From the NCBI GenBank assembly GCA_017305715.1, contig JAFKKG010000008.1, positions 248,001 through 312,000 on the forward strand: a stretch of DNA of 64,000 nucleotides, in the 5' to 3' direction. Origin of the DNA: Hyphomicrobiales bacterium. Its GTDB lineage: Bacteria > Pseudomonadota > Alphaproteobacteria > Rhizobiales > Xanthobacteraceae. Shown piece after piece: positions 55,535-64,000 of the stretch. The notes beneath the pieces are model-generated. The model ran no database searches, was not told the origin of the DNA, and saw nothing but the letters and a program-made list of their open reading frames with translations. The position numbers were made by a program, and so were the translations under genes. Numbering within the stretch: the first letter of the stretch is position 1; each line of letters starts with the position of its first letter.

Positions 55535-57565
55535 TCAAGCCGCGCGTACCGAGTCCAGGAACTTGCCGACCTCAAGCTTGAGGCGGTTGCTGTCGCCGGA
55601 CAGCGATTGTGCGGCCGAGAGAACCTGGGTGGACGCCGAGCCGGTTTCGCTGGCACCGCGCTGCACGTCGGTGATGTTGGAGGAGACTTGCTGCGTGCCG
55701 TGGGCGGCCTGCTGCACGTTGCGGGAGATTTCCTGGGTCGCAGCGCCCTGTTCCTCCACCGCCGCGGCAATGGTCGAGGAGATCTCCGACAGCTTTTCGA
55801 TGGTGCCGCTGATCTCCTTGATCGCGTTCACCGAATCCTGGGTCGCGGCCTGGATGCCCGAGATCTGCTGGCCGATCTCGCCGGTCGCCTTGGAGGTCTG
55901 CTCGGCGAGCGCCTTCACTTCCGACGCCACGACCGCAAAACCGCGGCCGGCCTGACCGGCCCGCGCCGCTTCGATGGTGGCGTTCAGTGCCAGCAGGTTG
56001 GTTTGTTCGGCAATGGTGTTGATCAGCTCGACGACGTCGCCGATGCGGCCCGCCGCCTTCGACAATTGGCTGACCCGGTCGTTGGTGGTGCGGGCCTGAG
56101 CGACGGCTTCATTGGCCATCCGCGCCGATTCCTGCACCTGGCGGCTGATCTCGTTGACCGACGACGACAGTTGCTCGGTCGCCGAAGCCACCGACTGCAC
56201 ATTGGTGGAGGCCTCTTCCGAAGCTGCGGCCACCATCGTGGTCAGTTCCTGGGAGCGCTCGGCATTCGAAGTCAGCGTGCCGGCGGAAGCTTCCAGTTCG
56301 GTCGAGGCCGACGATACGGTCTCGACGATCTCGCCGACCGCGGTCTCGAACGTATCGGCGAGCTTGATCATATCGGCCTTGCGCTGCTGGGCGGCGACCT
56401 GGTCCTGCCTGACCTTGGCCTCGGCCTCGTCACGCGCCTTCTGCTCGGCATTCTCCCTGATGATCGTGACCGTCTTGGCGAGGTCGCCGATTTCGTCGCC
56501 GCGGGTGGCTCCGGGGATCTTCACATCGAGATTGCCACCGGCCATCTCGCCCAGCGCGCCGTTCAGCCGCATCATCGGGCGGGAAATCCCGAGGAAGGAG
56601 AACACCATCGACGCGAACAACGCGATAATCACCACGATGCCCATTCCGAGGCTGACATGGCTGGCGCGCTCGGTCTGGGCGGCCACTTCCTCCTTCGACG
56701 TCGCGTAGTTCTTTCGCGATATTTCGACCTGGCTATCCATCAGCGTGCCTGCCTCCTCGGCAAACCTGACGGTGCGGTTGGCGATAATGTCCGCCTTCAA
56801 CTCCTCGATCTTGACCGCTTCATCATTGGCGGCGAGGAAACGCTTGACGATCGAATCCAGCGAGCTGATCACGACAAGCAATTCGCGATCGTCGGCCTCG
56901 CCCCGCAACAGATTGAAATTGGCCTTGAGCGCGGCCTGAGTCTTCGTGATCTGGGCTATCAGGCTGGTGTCGCCGGTTGCGCCGAGCCGCCAGACCAATG
57001 CCCGCAACGTATTGACCTTGGCGTCGGCCATATGCAGCAGCTTTTCGATTTCGAGCTTGTTGTCGAGCTTGGCCAGCGCAGGTGAGGTCAGCTGGGTCTC
57101 GATCGCCTTGGTCCATTCGGCCGAAATCGCCGAGCGCTTGTCGATCACCGCGAGCAGATTGACCTGCGTCTTCGCCAGTTCATCGACGCCGGCCGCATAG
57201 GAACCCATCAGGGACTTGATTTTCGCCAGCCGCTGTTTGGTATCGGGCATCGCCGCGACCGCCTGCGCATCATCCAGCGCCTTGGATTCCGCGGCGTGGA
57301 AGCGCTTGAGGTCCGCGACGTTCTTTTCGACCTCGGCGACCTTCGTCGCCAGGCGGATGTTGCGCGCGACAAGTTCGATCTGCCGGCCGTTCAAATTCGC
57401 CGCGATGGCGGCGTCGATGACCCGCTGCGACCGGGCGGCACGGCTGTTCGCCGCTTCGATCGCCGATTCCGACATCATCTGGTTGGCCACCATGCCGCCC
57501 GCCAGCACGATGCCGAGCGCGCCGGCCAGCCCCAGCTTGTACCCGATGCGATTGAGCTTGATCAT
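55535..57565 (-). CDS. Methyl-accepting chemotaxis protein (receptor 2)
   Basis: A 676-residue chemoreceptor with TM1 at about 13-30, a large all-helical periplasmic domain of about 270 residues (of the double-bundle size), TM2 at about 305-325 (GIVVIIALFASMVFSF), HAMP and an MA domain nearly identical to the neighbours (tip [19 protein letters not shown]). C-terminus LDSVRAA, no pentapeptide. Ligand unknown. Monocistronic, with its own terminator. Confidence 0.93.
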   Translation of the reverse strand: MIKLNRIGYKLGLAGALGIVLAGGMVANQMMSESAIEAANSRAARSQRVIDAAIAANLNGRQIELVARNIRLATKVAEVEKNVADLKRFHAAESKALDDAQAVAAMPDTKQRLAKIKSLMGSYAAGVDELAKTQVNLLAVIDKRSAISAEWTKAIETQLTSPALAKLDNKLEIEKLLHMADAKVNTLRALVWRLGATGDTSLIAQITKTQAALKANFNLLRGEADDRELLVVISSLDSIVKRFLAANDEAVKIEELKADIIANRTVRFAEEAGTLMDSQVEISRKNYATSKEEVAAQTERASHVSLGMGIVVIIALFASMVFSFLGISRPMMRLNGALGEMAGGNLDVKIPGATRGDEIGDLAKTVTIIRENAEQKARDEAEAKVRQDQVAAQQRKADMIKLADTFETAVGEIVETVSSASTELEASAGTLTSNAERSQELTTMVAAASEEASTNVQSVASATEQLSSSVNEISRQVQESARMANEAVAQARTTNDRVSQLSKAAGRIGDVVELINTIAEQTNLLALNATIEAARAGQAGRGFAVVASEVKALAEQTSKATGEIGQQISGIQAATQDSVNAIKEISGTIEKLSEISSTIAAAVEEQGAATQEISRNVQQAAHGTQQVSSNITDVQRGASETGSASTQVLSAAQSLSGDSNRLKLEVGKFLDSVRAA

Positions 57566-57641
57566 GTCAGCGAGCCCCAGCTTTTCCCGAACGCGCTATT
57601 GGCGAAGGCAGGCCGAGGCCGGCAACCAGCGCGTGCACACC

Positions 57642-57678
57642 CCAAAAGATAGGCATTGTTGTAAGCAGCACTGGTTAA
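57642..57678 (-). promoter_or_regulatory. Putative promoter region of receptor 2
   Basis: TTAACCA (57672-57678) and TCTTTTGG (57642-57649), 22 bases apart in the direction of transcription, 77-113 bases before the start. The same pair, with near-equal spacing and a following GTGCACGCG, lies before receptor 1. Confidence 0.4.
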
Positions 57679-57736
57679 TTTTGACTCTGTGGCACGTGCG
57701 GCCGGCCCTGCCGAATTGCCGCAGCCACGCCAGAAA

Positions 57737-57769
57737 ACAAAAACCCGGCTCCTTTGGAGAGCCGGGCTT
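57737..57769 (-). terminator. Rho-independent terminator of receptor 3
   Basis: On the minus strand the stem CCCGGCTC/GAGCCGGG (perfect) is followed by a T-run (GTTTTTGTTTTC), 22 bp after the stop. Confidence 0.9.
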
Positions 57770-57791
57770 GTCGCTGGTCGTCAGACCGATG

Positions 57792-59483
57792 TCAGGCAGC
57801 CCGAACCGAGTCCAGGAACTTGGCCACTTCGACCTTGAGGCGGGTGCTGTCGCCCGACAGCATTTGCGCCGCGGACAGCACCTGCGAGGAGGCCGAGCCG
57901 GTCTCGGTCGCGCCGCGCTGCACGTCGGTGATGTTGGAGGAGACCTGCTGGGTGCCTTGGGCGGCCTGCTGCACGTTGCGGGAAATTTCCTGCGTCGCCG
58001 CGCCCTGCTCTTCCACCGCCGCGGCGATGGTCGAGGATATCTCCGACAGCTTTTCGATGGTGCCGCTGATTTCCTTGATCGCAGTCACCGAGTCCTGGGT
58101 CGCGGCCTGGATGCCGGCGATCTGCTGGCCGATCTCGCCGGTGGCCTTGGCCGTCTGTTCGGCCAGCGCCTTCACTTCGGAGGCCACGACCGCGAAGCCG
58201 CGGCCGGCCTCGCCGGCCCGCGCCGCCTCGATGGTGGCGTTCAGCGCCAGCAGATTGGTCTGGCCCGCGATGGTGTTGATGAGTTCGACGACGTCGCCGA
58301 TGCGGCTTGCCGCCTTCGACAATTCGCTGACCCGATCGTTGGTGACGCGGGCCTGGCCGACGGCATCGGTCGCCATCCGCGCCGATTCCTGCACCTGACG
58401 GCTGATCTCGTTGACCGACGAGGACAGTTCTTCCGTGGCGGACGCCACCGACTGCACGTTGGTGGAAGCTTCCTCGGAAGCCGCCGCCACCGCCGTCGTC
58501 AGCGATTGCGAACGCTCGGCGGTCTTCGACAGCGTGCCAGCCGAAGCTTCGAGTTGCGTCGACGCGGACGAGACGGTCTGGACGATCTCGCCGATCAGCG
58601 ATTCGAAATTGCGGGTGATGCCGTCGACCCGGCGGCCGCGCTCGATCTTGGCCTCGGCGTCAAGCGCCGCGGCCTCGTCGGCCGCCTTCTTGGCGATCAG
58701 TGCTTCCTTGAACACCTGCAGCGTATCGGCCATCGCGCCGATTTCGGTTTTCTCGCCTTGATGCGGCACTTCCGCGCTCAGATCGCCTTTGCCGAGAGCC
58801 TGCATCGGGGTGACGATCGAGGCAATGCCGGTCGAAACGTCGCGAACCAGATAGAAGCTGACGCCGATGCCGATGATGACGGCGGCGCCGAGGATCACGG
58901 CCAGCATCATGAACGCGGTGGCGTAGCTGTCGGCGGCGTCCGCGGCCGCCTTGTCACCGCCCGCGGTGTTGAGATCGATGTCCTTGCGCAGGATGGCGTC
59001 GGCTTCGAGCCCGATCTTGTTGACCGTGCTGGAGTTCAATTCATGCGCCTCGAGCGGCACCTTGCCGGCGGCCTTGCGCGACAGCGCCATCACTTCCTCA
59101 GTGCCCTGCTTGTATTTGTCCCAAATGGCGCTCCACTCCTTGTAGAGCGCACGCTCTTCCGGTGAGGTGATCATCGGTTCATAGGCCGCCCGGAGCTTGG
59201 CATTGCTCTCGACCACGGTCGCCAGGGTCTTTTCCTGCGCCTGCTTCAATTCCAGCGTCTCGGCCAGCATGTGTTCGCGGATCACGTTGCGGTAGGTGAT
59301 GATGCCCGCGCGCAACTCGCCCAGCACGCGGACGCTCGGCAGCCAGTTGGTCGTGATATCCACGGTGTTGGCGTTGATCGCACGCATGTTGCGGACGGCC
59401 AGCAGGCCCATGCCCGTCATCGCGACGAGCAGGAAGGCAACAACGGAGATGATTTTGGTGCGGATCGAGTACTTCGCGAACAT
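57792..59483 (-). CDS. Methyl-accepting chemotaxis protein (receptor 3)
   Basis: A 563-residue chemoreceptor. TM1 is about residues 9-28; the periplasmic part (about 30-185) is a four-helix bundle, recognisable from the [20 protein letters not shown] stretch of 4HB_MCP sensors. TM2 is about 190-212, then HAMP ([17 protein letters not shown]) and the MA domain. It ends LDSVRAA. Start at 59483 ([10 protein letters not shown]) is chosen for the basic N-terminus; a longer frame from 59627 adds no signal. Confidence 0.93.
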   Translation of the reverse strand: MFAKYSIRTKIISVVAFLLVAMTGMGLLAVRNMRAINANTVDITTNWLPSVRVLGELRAGIITYRNVIREHMLAETLELKQAQEKTLATVVESNAKLRAAYEPMITSPEERALYKEWSAIWDKYKQGTEEVMALSRKAAGKVPLEAHELNSSTVNKIGLEADAILRKDIDLNTAGGDKAAADAADSYATAFMMLAVILGAAVIIGIGVSFYLVRDVSTGIASIVTPMQALGKGDLSAEVPHQGEKTEIGAMADTLQVFKEALIAKKAADEAAALDAEAKIERGRRVDGITRNFESLIGEIVQTVSSASTQLEASAGTLSKTAERSQSLTTAVAAASEEASTNVQSVASATEELSSSVNEISRQVQESARMATDAVGQARVTNDRVSELSKAASRIGDVVELINTIAGQTNLLALNATIEAARAGEAGRGFAVVASEVKALAEQTAKATGEIGQQIAGIQAATQDSVTAIKEISGTIEKLSEISSTIAAAVEEQGAATQEISRNVQQAAQGTQQVSSNITDVQRGATETGSASSQVLSAAQMLSGDSTRLKVEVAKFLDSVRAA

Positions 59484-59603
59484 GGTGGGAATCTCTGCTT
59501 GGGCGCGGGGCATGCGCCGATTTCTGACAAGGCGGTGGGTGGGATACAGGGCCGACCTCGGCATCAAGCCAGAGACGTTTTCAAGTTGCGTTAATTTGTC
59601 ATC

Positions 59604-59617
59604 CCGTAAAATTACGG
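59604..59617 (-). promoter_or_regulatory. CCGTAA dyad upstream of receptor 3
   Basis: The perfect dyad CCGTAA-AA-TTACGG lies about 120 bases before the start. On the minus strand it is preceded by GCGAG, as is the matching site of receptor 1. Confidence 0.4.
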
Positions 59618-59659
59618 CTCGCCACAAAAGCCGCTGACAGGCAGAGGGAAGTGAAACCG

Positions 59660-60937
59660 TCAGCGCATCAGCTTGAGGGCGTCGGAGAAAAACCCCGGCC
59701 CGCCGAAATTGCCCGATTTCAGTGCAAGCAACATCTCGCCGCTCTTTGTACCCACCGCGCGCAAAACCGGCACGCCTGCAGCGATTTCCGCGCCCACGAG
59801 GAAGCCGGGGAGCCCCAGGCGATCGACCACGGCGCCTGAAGTTTCACCACCCGCGACGACCAGCCGGCGGACGCCGGACTGTACCAGGCCGCCGGCGATA
59901 TCGGCCATCGCCTGCTCGATGGCATGTCCGGCTGCATCGCGGCCATGCCGGGATTGCAGGGCTGCGACCTGATCCGGCGTCGAGCTGCTAGCGATCAGGA
60001 CCGGCCCGTCACTGATTCGCTCTTTCGCCCACGCCAGCGCGCGGCGTGCCTCCTCGGGACCGGCGATGACGCGGTCGGGGTCGAGATGCAGCACCGGCAT
60101 CGCCTTTTCGGCATTGGCGATCTGCTGCAGGGTTGCCTGGGAGCAACTGCCGGCGAGGCACGCGGCCGGCCCCCCGACCGCCACGTCGGCCATCGCATGT
60201 GTCACATTCGACCTGACTTTACCGGCCGCCACCATCGCCCGCGCGAGGCCGAGCCCGATGCCGGAGGCGCCGACCGACAAGCGATGATCCAGCGCGACGG
60301 TGCCGATGGTTTCGAGATCGCGGTCGAACACGGCGTCGATGATGGCAGCGCCAATGCCCTTGCCGGCGAGTTCGGCGAGGCGCGCGCGCACAGAAGCTTC
60401 TCCTCGCGCGAGAGTTGCAAGGTCGACCAGCCCGACCTTCGTCTTGCTCTGCCGTGCCAGCACCCGCACCAGATTGGAATCGTGCATCGGGTTGAGCGGA
60501 TGGTCCTTCAGCGGGCTCTCGTTCAGCGGCACCGGGCCTACGAACAGATGGCCCTGATAGATGGTGCGCCCGGTTTCCGGAAAGGCCGGCGTCACCAGCA
60601 CGATGGCGTCGCCGGAATCGGCGCGCAGCGCGTCCATCACGGGACCGATATTGCCGGCGTCGGTGGAATCGAAGGTCGAGCAGATCTTGAACAGCACATG
60701 GCCGGCGCCGCGGCCGCGCAGCCATTTCTCCGCCGCCCGCGAGCGGCTCACGGCGAGGCCCGCCTCGATCGAACGGCTCTTCAGCGACACCACCACCGCA
60801 TCGACCTCGGGCAGCGCCAGATCGTCGGAAGGAACGCCGATGGTCTGCACCGTGCGCAGCCCCTGCCGCGTCAGCGTGTTGGCGAGATCCGAGGCGCCGG
60901 TGTAATCGTCGGCGATACAGCCAAGAGCCAGCTTCAC
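59660..60937 (-). CDS. otnK: Four-carbon acid sugar kinase (3-oxo-tetronate kinase-like)
   Basis: A 425-residue kinase of the DUF1537/OtnK family. The N-terminal [20 protein letters not shown] is the sugar-acid domain signature, and the C-terminal [11 protein letters not shown] and [10 protein letters not shown] belong to the nucleotide-binding domain. It phosphorylates 3-oxo-tetronate at C4. The start is a GTG at 60937 that overlaps the stop of otnI by 4 bp (GTGA); upstream ATGs lie inside otnI. Third gene of ltnD-otnI-otnK. Confidence 0.92.
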   Translation of the reverse strand: MKLALGCIADDYTGASDLANTLTRQGLRTVQTIGVPSDDLALPEVDAVVVSLKSRSIEAGLAVSRSRAAEKWLRGRGAGHVLFKICSTFDSTDAGNIGPVMDALRADSGDAIVLVTPAFPETGRTIYQGHLFVGPVPLNESPLKDHPLNPMHDSNLVRVLARQSKTKVGLVDLATLARGEASVRARLAELAGKGIGAAIIDAVFDRDLETIGTVALDHRLSVGASGIGLGLARAMVAAGKVRSNVTHAMADVAVGGPAACLAGSCSQATLQQIANAEKAMPVLHLDPDRVIAGPEEARRALAWAKERISDGPVLIASSSTPDQVAALQSRHGRDAAGHAIEQAMADIAGGLVQSGVRRLVVAGGETSGAVVDRLGLPGFLVGAEIAAGVPVLRAVGTKSGEMLLALKSGNFGGPGFFSDALKLMR

Positions 60938-61716
60938 GGCTTTGCTCCGGCATAGGGTTTGAACCAGCCGAGGCCGTCCGTGGTCTTGCCCCGCGGATTG
61001 TACTCGCACCCGACGAAGCCGCCGTAACCGAGCCGGTCGAGCTCGGCGAACAGGAACGGATAGTTCAGTTCCTCGCCGTCGGGTTCGTTGCGCGAGGGAA
61101 TGCTGGCGATCTGGATGTGGCCGGTGATCGGCATCATCTCGCGCAGCCGCATGGTGACGTCGCCATGGATGATCTGGCAGTGATAGATGTCGAACTGCAG
61201 TTTCAGGTTCGGAATCCTGAGCTCGTTGATCAGGTCGCGCGCGAACAGGAAATCATTGAGGAAGTATCCCGGCACGTTGCGCGGGTTGATCGGCTCGATC
61301 ACGACGTCGAGGCCATGGGGCGCGAAGAATTCCGCCGCCCACGCCACCGATTTGTAAAACGCCTCCACCGCCTTGCGGTCGCCGCGCTCGGCGATCCCCG
61401 CCATCAGGTGCAGCCGCTTGACGCCGGTGGCCTGCGCGTAAGGCAGCGCGGTGTCCAGGCTCTTCTTGAGATCGTCGAACCGGGCCGGCAATGCGGCAAA
61501 ACCTTTTTCGCCGGCGTTCCAGTCGCCCGGCGGCAGGTTGAACAGCGCCTGCGTCAGGCCGGCGCCCTTGAGCCGTTTTCCGATTTCTTCGGCCGGATGG
61601 TCATAGGGAAACAAGAATTCGACGGCTGTGAAGCCGGCTTTCGCGGCGGCGTCGAAGCGGTCGAGGAACGGCACCTCGTTGAACATCATCGAGAGGTTGG
61701 CGGCAAAGCGGGGCAT
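60934..61716 (-). CDS. otnI: 2-oxo-tetronate isomerase (hydroxypyruvate isomerase family)
   Basis: A 260-residue TIM-barrel protein beginning MPRFAANLSMMFNEVPFLDR, the hydroxypyruvate isomerase-like start. The metal and substrate glutamate region VVIEPINPRNVPGYF and the C-terminal VGCEYNPRGKT are intact. It converts 2-oxo-tetronate to 3-oxo-tetronate between LtnD and OtnK. It overlaps otnK by 4 bp and follows ltnD by 32 bp. Confidence 0.92.
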   Translation of the reverse strand: MPRFAANLSMMFNEVPFLDRFDAAAKAGFTAVEFLFPYDHPAEEIGKRLKGAGLTQALFNLPPGDWNAGEKGFAALPARFDDLKKSLDTALPYAQATGVKRLHLMAGIAERGDRKAVEAFYKSVAWAAEFFAPHGLDVVIEPINPRNVPGYFLNDFLFARDLINELRIPNLKLQFDIYHCQIIHGDVTMRLREMMPITGHIQIASIPSRNEPDGEELNYPFLFAELDRLGYGGFVGCEYNPRGKTTDGLGWFKPYAGAKP

Positions 61717-61748
61717 ATTCTGTCCTCTTCCGTGATTTCGGCTCGTCT

Positions 61749-62663
61749 TTATTTCGGCTCACCCGGCAGATGCGTGCCGGTGACCTTCGCATACATCCGC
61801 GCCACCGAAGCGTCGTCGTCGCGGCCCATGCCGGAGGCCGCCGTCATCAGGAACATCTGCAATGCGGCGGCGGCGACCGGCACCGGGAATTTCGCCGTGC
61901 GCGCCATGTCCTGGATGATGCCGAGGTCTTTCACGAAAATTTCCACCGCGCTGCGCGGCGCGTAATCGCCATCGAGCACGTGCGGCATGCGGTTCTCGAA
62001 CATCCAGGAATTGCCTGCGGAGGCCGTGATCACTTCATAGACTTTCCTGATGTCGAGGCCCTGCTTGGCCGCGAACGTGATCGCCTCCGAAGCCGCGGCG
62101 ATATGCACGCCGGCCAGCAACTGGTTGATCATCTTGAACGCGGCGCCCTGGCCTGCGGCATCGCCGAGTTCATAAAGCTTGGCCGCCATCGCGTCGAGCG
62201 CCGGACGCGCCCTGGCGAACGCGGCAGCACTTCCCGAAGCCAGAATGGTGAGTTCGCCCTGCGCCGCCCGCTGCGCGCCGCCGGAGATCGGCGCATCCAG
62301 ATAAAGCCGCCCGGTGGCTTCTAGCTGCGTTGCAAGTCGCCGCGCGACATCGGGATCCATGGTGGCGGAGGAAATGAACACCGCGCCCTTGGCCAGGGTT
62401 TCCGCGACGCCGCCGGCGCCGAACAGGATGGTTTCGGTCTGCGCCGCGTTGACGACGACGCTGACCACGATATCGGCCGCCTTGGCGGCTTCCGCCGGGG
62501 TCTTGGCGCCGTGGCCGCCATCGGCCACGAACCGCGCCACGGCTTCCGCCGAAACGTCGCAGCCGGTCACCTCCAATCCGGCGCGGCGCAGCGAGGTGGC
62601 CATGCCAAAACCCATCGAGCCCAGCCCGATGACGGCGACGCGCGGTTTGGCGGATTCAGGCAT
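61749..62663 (-). CDS. ltnD: L-threonate/D-erythronate-type dehydrogenase (beta-hydroxyacid dehydrogenase family)
   Basis: A 304-residue NAD(P)-dependent dehydrogenase. The cofactor motif is GLGSMG (13-18), the substrate loop DAPISGG (123-129) and the catalytic lysine K177 in GAAFKMINQ. In this gene context it oxidises L-threonate (or D-erythronate) at C2. First gene of the ltnD-otnI-otnK operon, divergent from otnC with 113 bp between. The start at 62663 is chosen for its place just before the Rossmann fold. Confidence 0.9.
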   Translation of the reverse strand: MPESAKPRVAVIGLGSMGFGMATSLRRAGLEVTGCDVSAEAVARFVADGGHGAKTPAEAAKAADIVVSVVVNAAQTETILFGAGGVAETLAKGAVFISSATMDPDVARRLATQLEATGRLYLDAPISGGAQRAAQGELTILASGSAAAFARARPALDAMAAKLYELGDAAGQGAAFKMINQLLAGVHIAAASEAITFAAKQGLDIRKVYEVITASAGNSWMFENRMPHVLDGDYAPRSAVEIFVKDLGIIQDMARTAKFPVPVAAAALQMFLMTAASGMGRDDDASVARMYAKVTGTHLPGEPK

Positions 62664-62671
62664 GCGGCGTT

Positions 62672-62769
62672 CCCTTGTTTCCCTGCGAGATGCCGGCGTG
62701 CGGCTTTGCCTTCTGGGTATCACGGCTTGGCCGCGCTGCCAAAGCGTGAGAAAACGCCGGAAACAGGGG
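62672..62769. promoter_or_regulatory. Mirrored leader motifs in the ltnD/otnC divergent promoter
   Basis: GGAAACAAGGG (minus strand, 62672-62682) and GGAAACAGGGG (plus strand, 62759-62769) lie 8-9 bases before the ltnD and otnC starts. They serve as ribosome sites and may also be matching operator halves. Confidence 0.4.
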
Positions 62770-62776
62770 TGTGCGC

Positions 62777-63436
62777 ATGAGCGAAACCAGAATTCGCGAG
62801 GAAATCTGCCGCCTCGGCCGTTCGCTGTTCGAGCGCGGCCTGACCCCGGGCTCCTCGGGCAATATCAGCGTCAAGCTCGACGATGGCGGCTGGCTGGTGA
62901 CGCCGACCAACGCCTCGCTCGGCTCGCTCGACCCGGCGCGGATGTCACGGCTCGGCCCCGACGGCAAGCTGATGTCCGGCGACGCCCCGACCAAGGAAGT
63001 GCCGCTGCACACCGCCCTTTATCAGACCCGTAGCGCCGCACGCGCGGTGGTGCACCTGCACTCGACCCATTCGGTGGCGCTGTCGATGCTGCCGGAGATC
63101 GATCCCCGCGCCGCATTGCCGCCGATGACGCCCTATTATTTGATGAAATGCGGCCACACCGCGCTGGTGCCCTATTATCGGCCCGGCGATCCCGCGGTGG
63201 CCGACGCGATCAAGGGTTTGGCCGGAAAATATTCATCCGTGCTGCTCGCCAATCACGGCCCGGTGGTATCAGGCGATACGCTGGAAGCGGCCGTGTTCGC
63301 GATCGAGGAACTGGAAGAAACGGCGAAACTGTATCTGCTGCTGCGCGGGCTGAACCCGCGGTATCTGTCGCAGGAGCAGGTGGCGGATTTGACGAAGACG
63401 TTTGGGCTGACGTTGCCGGAGCATGGGCACGAGTAG
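62777..63436 (+). CDS. otnC: 3-oxo-tetronate 4-phosphate decarboxylase (class II aldolase family)
   Basis: A 219-residue class II aldolase/adducin-type protein. The start region TPGSSGNIS binds the phosphate, E74 lies in TKEVPLH, the metal histidines are H93 and H95 in VVHLHSTHS, and a third is in LLANHGPVV. It decarboxylates 3-oxo-tetronate 4-phosphate to dihydroxyacetone phosphate, the last step of the pathway. It is divergent from ltnD-otnI-otnK. ATG 62777 is preferred to an in-frame GTG two codons earlier. Confidence 0.92.
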   Translation: MSETRIREEICRLGRSLFERGLTPGSSGNISVKLDDGGWLVTPTNASLGSLDPARMSRLGPDGKLMSGDAPTKEVPLHTALYQTRSAARAVVHLHSTHSVALSMLPEIDPRAALPPMTPYYLMKCGHTALVPYYRPGDPAVADAIKGLAGKYSSVLLANHGPVVSGDTLEAAVFAIEELEETAKLYLLLRGLNPRYLSQEQVADLTKTFGLTLPEHGHE

Positions 63437-63471
63437 CTCAACATCGTCATGGCCGGGCTTGACGGAGGAAC

Positions 63472-64000
63472 CTATAGCCCCAGATACGCCTTCCTGACAT
63501 CCGGATTGGTGCTGATCTCCGCCGCCGTCCCCTGCATCAGCACGCGGCCGGTTTGCAGGATGTAGGCGCGATCGGCGATTTCGAGGCACTCGGCCATCCG
63601 CTGCTCGACGATCAGGACCGTCATCCCGGTGTCGCGGATGCGTTTGACCGCCTGGAAGATTTCATCGACCAGCTTCGGCATGATGCCCTGCGACGGCTCA
63701 TCCAGCATCAACAGCCGCGGCCGCGTCATCAGCGCGCGGCCGATCGCCAGCATCTGCTGCTCGCCGCCGCTTAGCGTTTCGGCGCGCTGGTCCAGCCGCT
63801 CCTGCAATCGCGGGAACAGCTGGAACACCAATTTGAGCGGCGCCTCGCGATCGGCTTCGCCGCGATAGAGGTAGCTGCCGAGCCGTAAGTTGTCGCGCAC
63901 CGAAAGCCGTGGAAACAGCCGGCGGTTTTCCGGCACATAGGCGATGCCGCGCGCGGTGATGACGTGCTGCGCCAGGCCGTCGATCCGTGCGCCATCGAAG
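63472..64000 (-). CDS. LivF-type ABC transporter ATPase (5' end outside window)
   Basis: The C-terminal 175 or so residues of a branched-chain-type ABC ATPase; the frame is still open at the window edge and the Walker A is outside it. Visible are the AYVPENRRLFPRLSVRDNL segment, the signature LSGGEQQMLAIGRAL, Walker B LLMLDEPSQGI and the H-loop region VLIVEQRM. It is a separate copy from the livF at 41613. It may belong to an operon that imports the substrate of the otn pathway, but this is only position. Confidence 0.9.
   Translation of the reverse strand, partial: FDGARIDGLAQHVITARGIAYVPENRRLFPRLSVRDNLRLGSYLYRGEADREAPLKLVFQLFPRLQERLDQRAETLSGGEQQMLAIGRALMTRPRLLMLDEPSQGIMPKLVDEIFQAVKRIRDTGMTVLIVEQRMAECLEIADRAYILQTGRVLMQGTAAEISTNPDVRKAYLGL

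Overview
The window is high-GC DNA with dense, mostly uninterrupted genes. Its gene content is many acyl-CoA catabolic enzymes, Liv-type ABC transporters, phosphoenolpyruvate carboxylase and three long methyl-accepting chemotaxis proteins. The gaps between genes carry several families of 80-130 bp palindromic repeats. Together this suggests an alphaproteobacterium of the Bradyrhizobium/Rhodopseudomonas group (Nitrobacteraceae). The assignment comes from gene style and repeat families that I recognise, not from a database search.

Layout. 0-6.2 kb: the 3' part of a thiamine-diphosphate enzyme, an MFS transporter, two adjacent 2-oxoglutarate/Fe(II) dioxygenases (one is AlkB), a DUF2848 protein and an amidase. 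6.3-10.8 kb: a split AtuA-like pair facing a DUF35/thiolase/SDR operon. 10.9-13.6 kb: ppc. 13.9-24.6 kb: acyl-CoA ligases, crotonases, SDRs, an acyl-CoA dehydrogenase, and an operon of crotonase, APH-type kinase and DUF6285 protein. 24.6-25.3 kb: an 800 bp gene-free stretch of repeats. 25.4-32.9 kb: a methyltransferase, HtpX, a PEP-CTERM-like surface protein and a Cu(I)/Ag(I) efflux operon (Cys/Met-rich protein, CusB-like, CusA). 33-37 kb: an ACAD10/11-like dehydrogenase, a flavin reductase, a small acyltransferase, a hydrolase with a Cys nucleophile and a YghU-like GST. 37.3-42.3 kb: a complete livKHMGF-type operon. 42.4-48.9 kb: a cupin, an aminotransferase, a Baeyer-Villiger-type monooxygenase, a nitronate monooxygenase and a thiolase-like protein. 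49-53.4 kb: a second RND efflux pair. 53.6-59.5 kb: three tandem chemoreceptors. 59.7-63.4 kb: a four-carbon sugar acid (threonate/erythronate type) pathway. 63.5-64 kb: the 3' part of another Liv-type ATPase.

How the genes work together. Most of 8-24 kb and 33-49 kb reads as activation (AMP-forming ligases), oxidation (acyl-CoA dehydrogenases), hydration or isomerisation (crotonases), dehydrogenation (SDRs) and thiolysis of acyl-CoAs. The most interesting combination is an APH-family kinase with a small DUF6285 partner, plus an acyl-CoA dehydrogenase carrying ACAD10/11 signatures. These are the parts needed for LvaAB-LvaC-type breakdown of 4-hydroxyacyl-CoA through a phosphorylated intermediate. 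The otn/ltn cluster would take a four-carbon aldonate to dihydroxyacetone phosphate. Two RND pumps are present, and neither has an outer-membrane channel gene beside it.

I saw no rRNA, tRNA, CRISPR array, transposase or phage gene.
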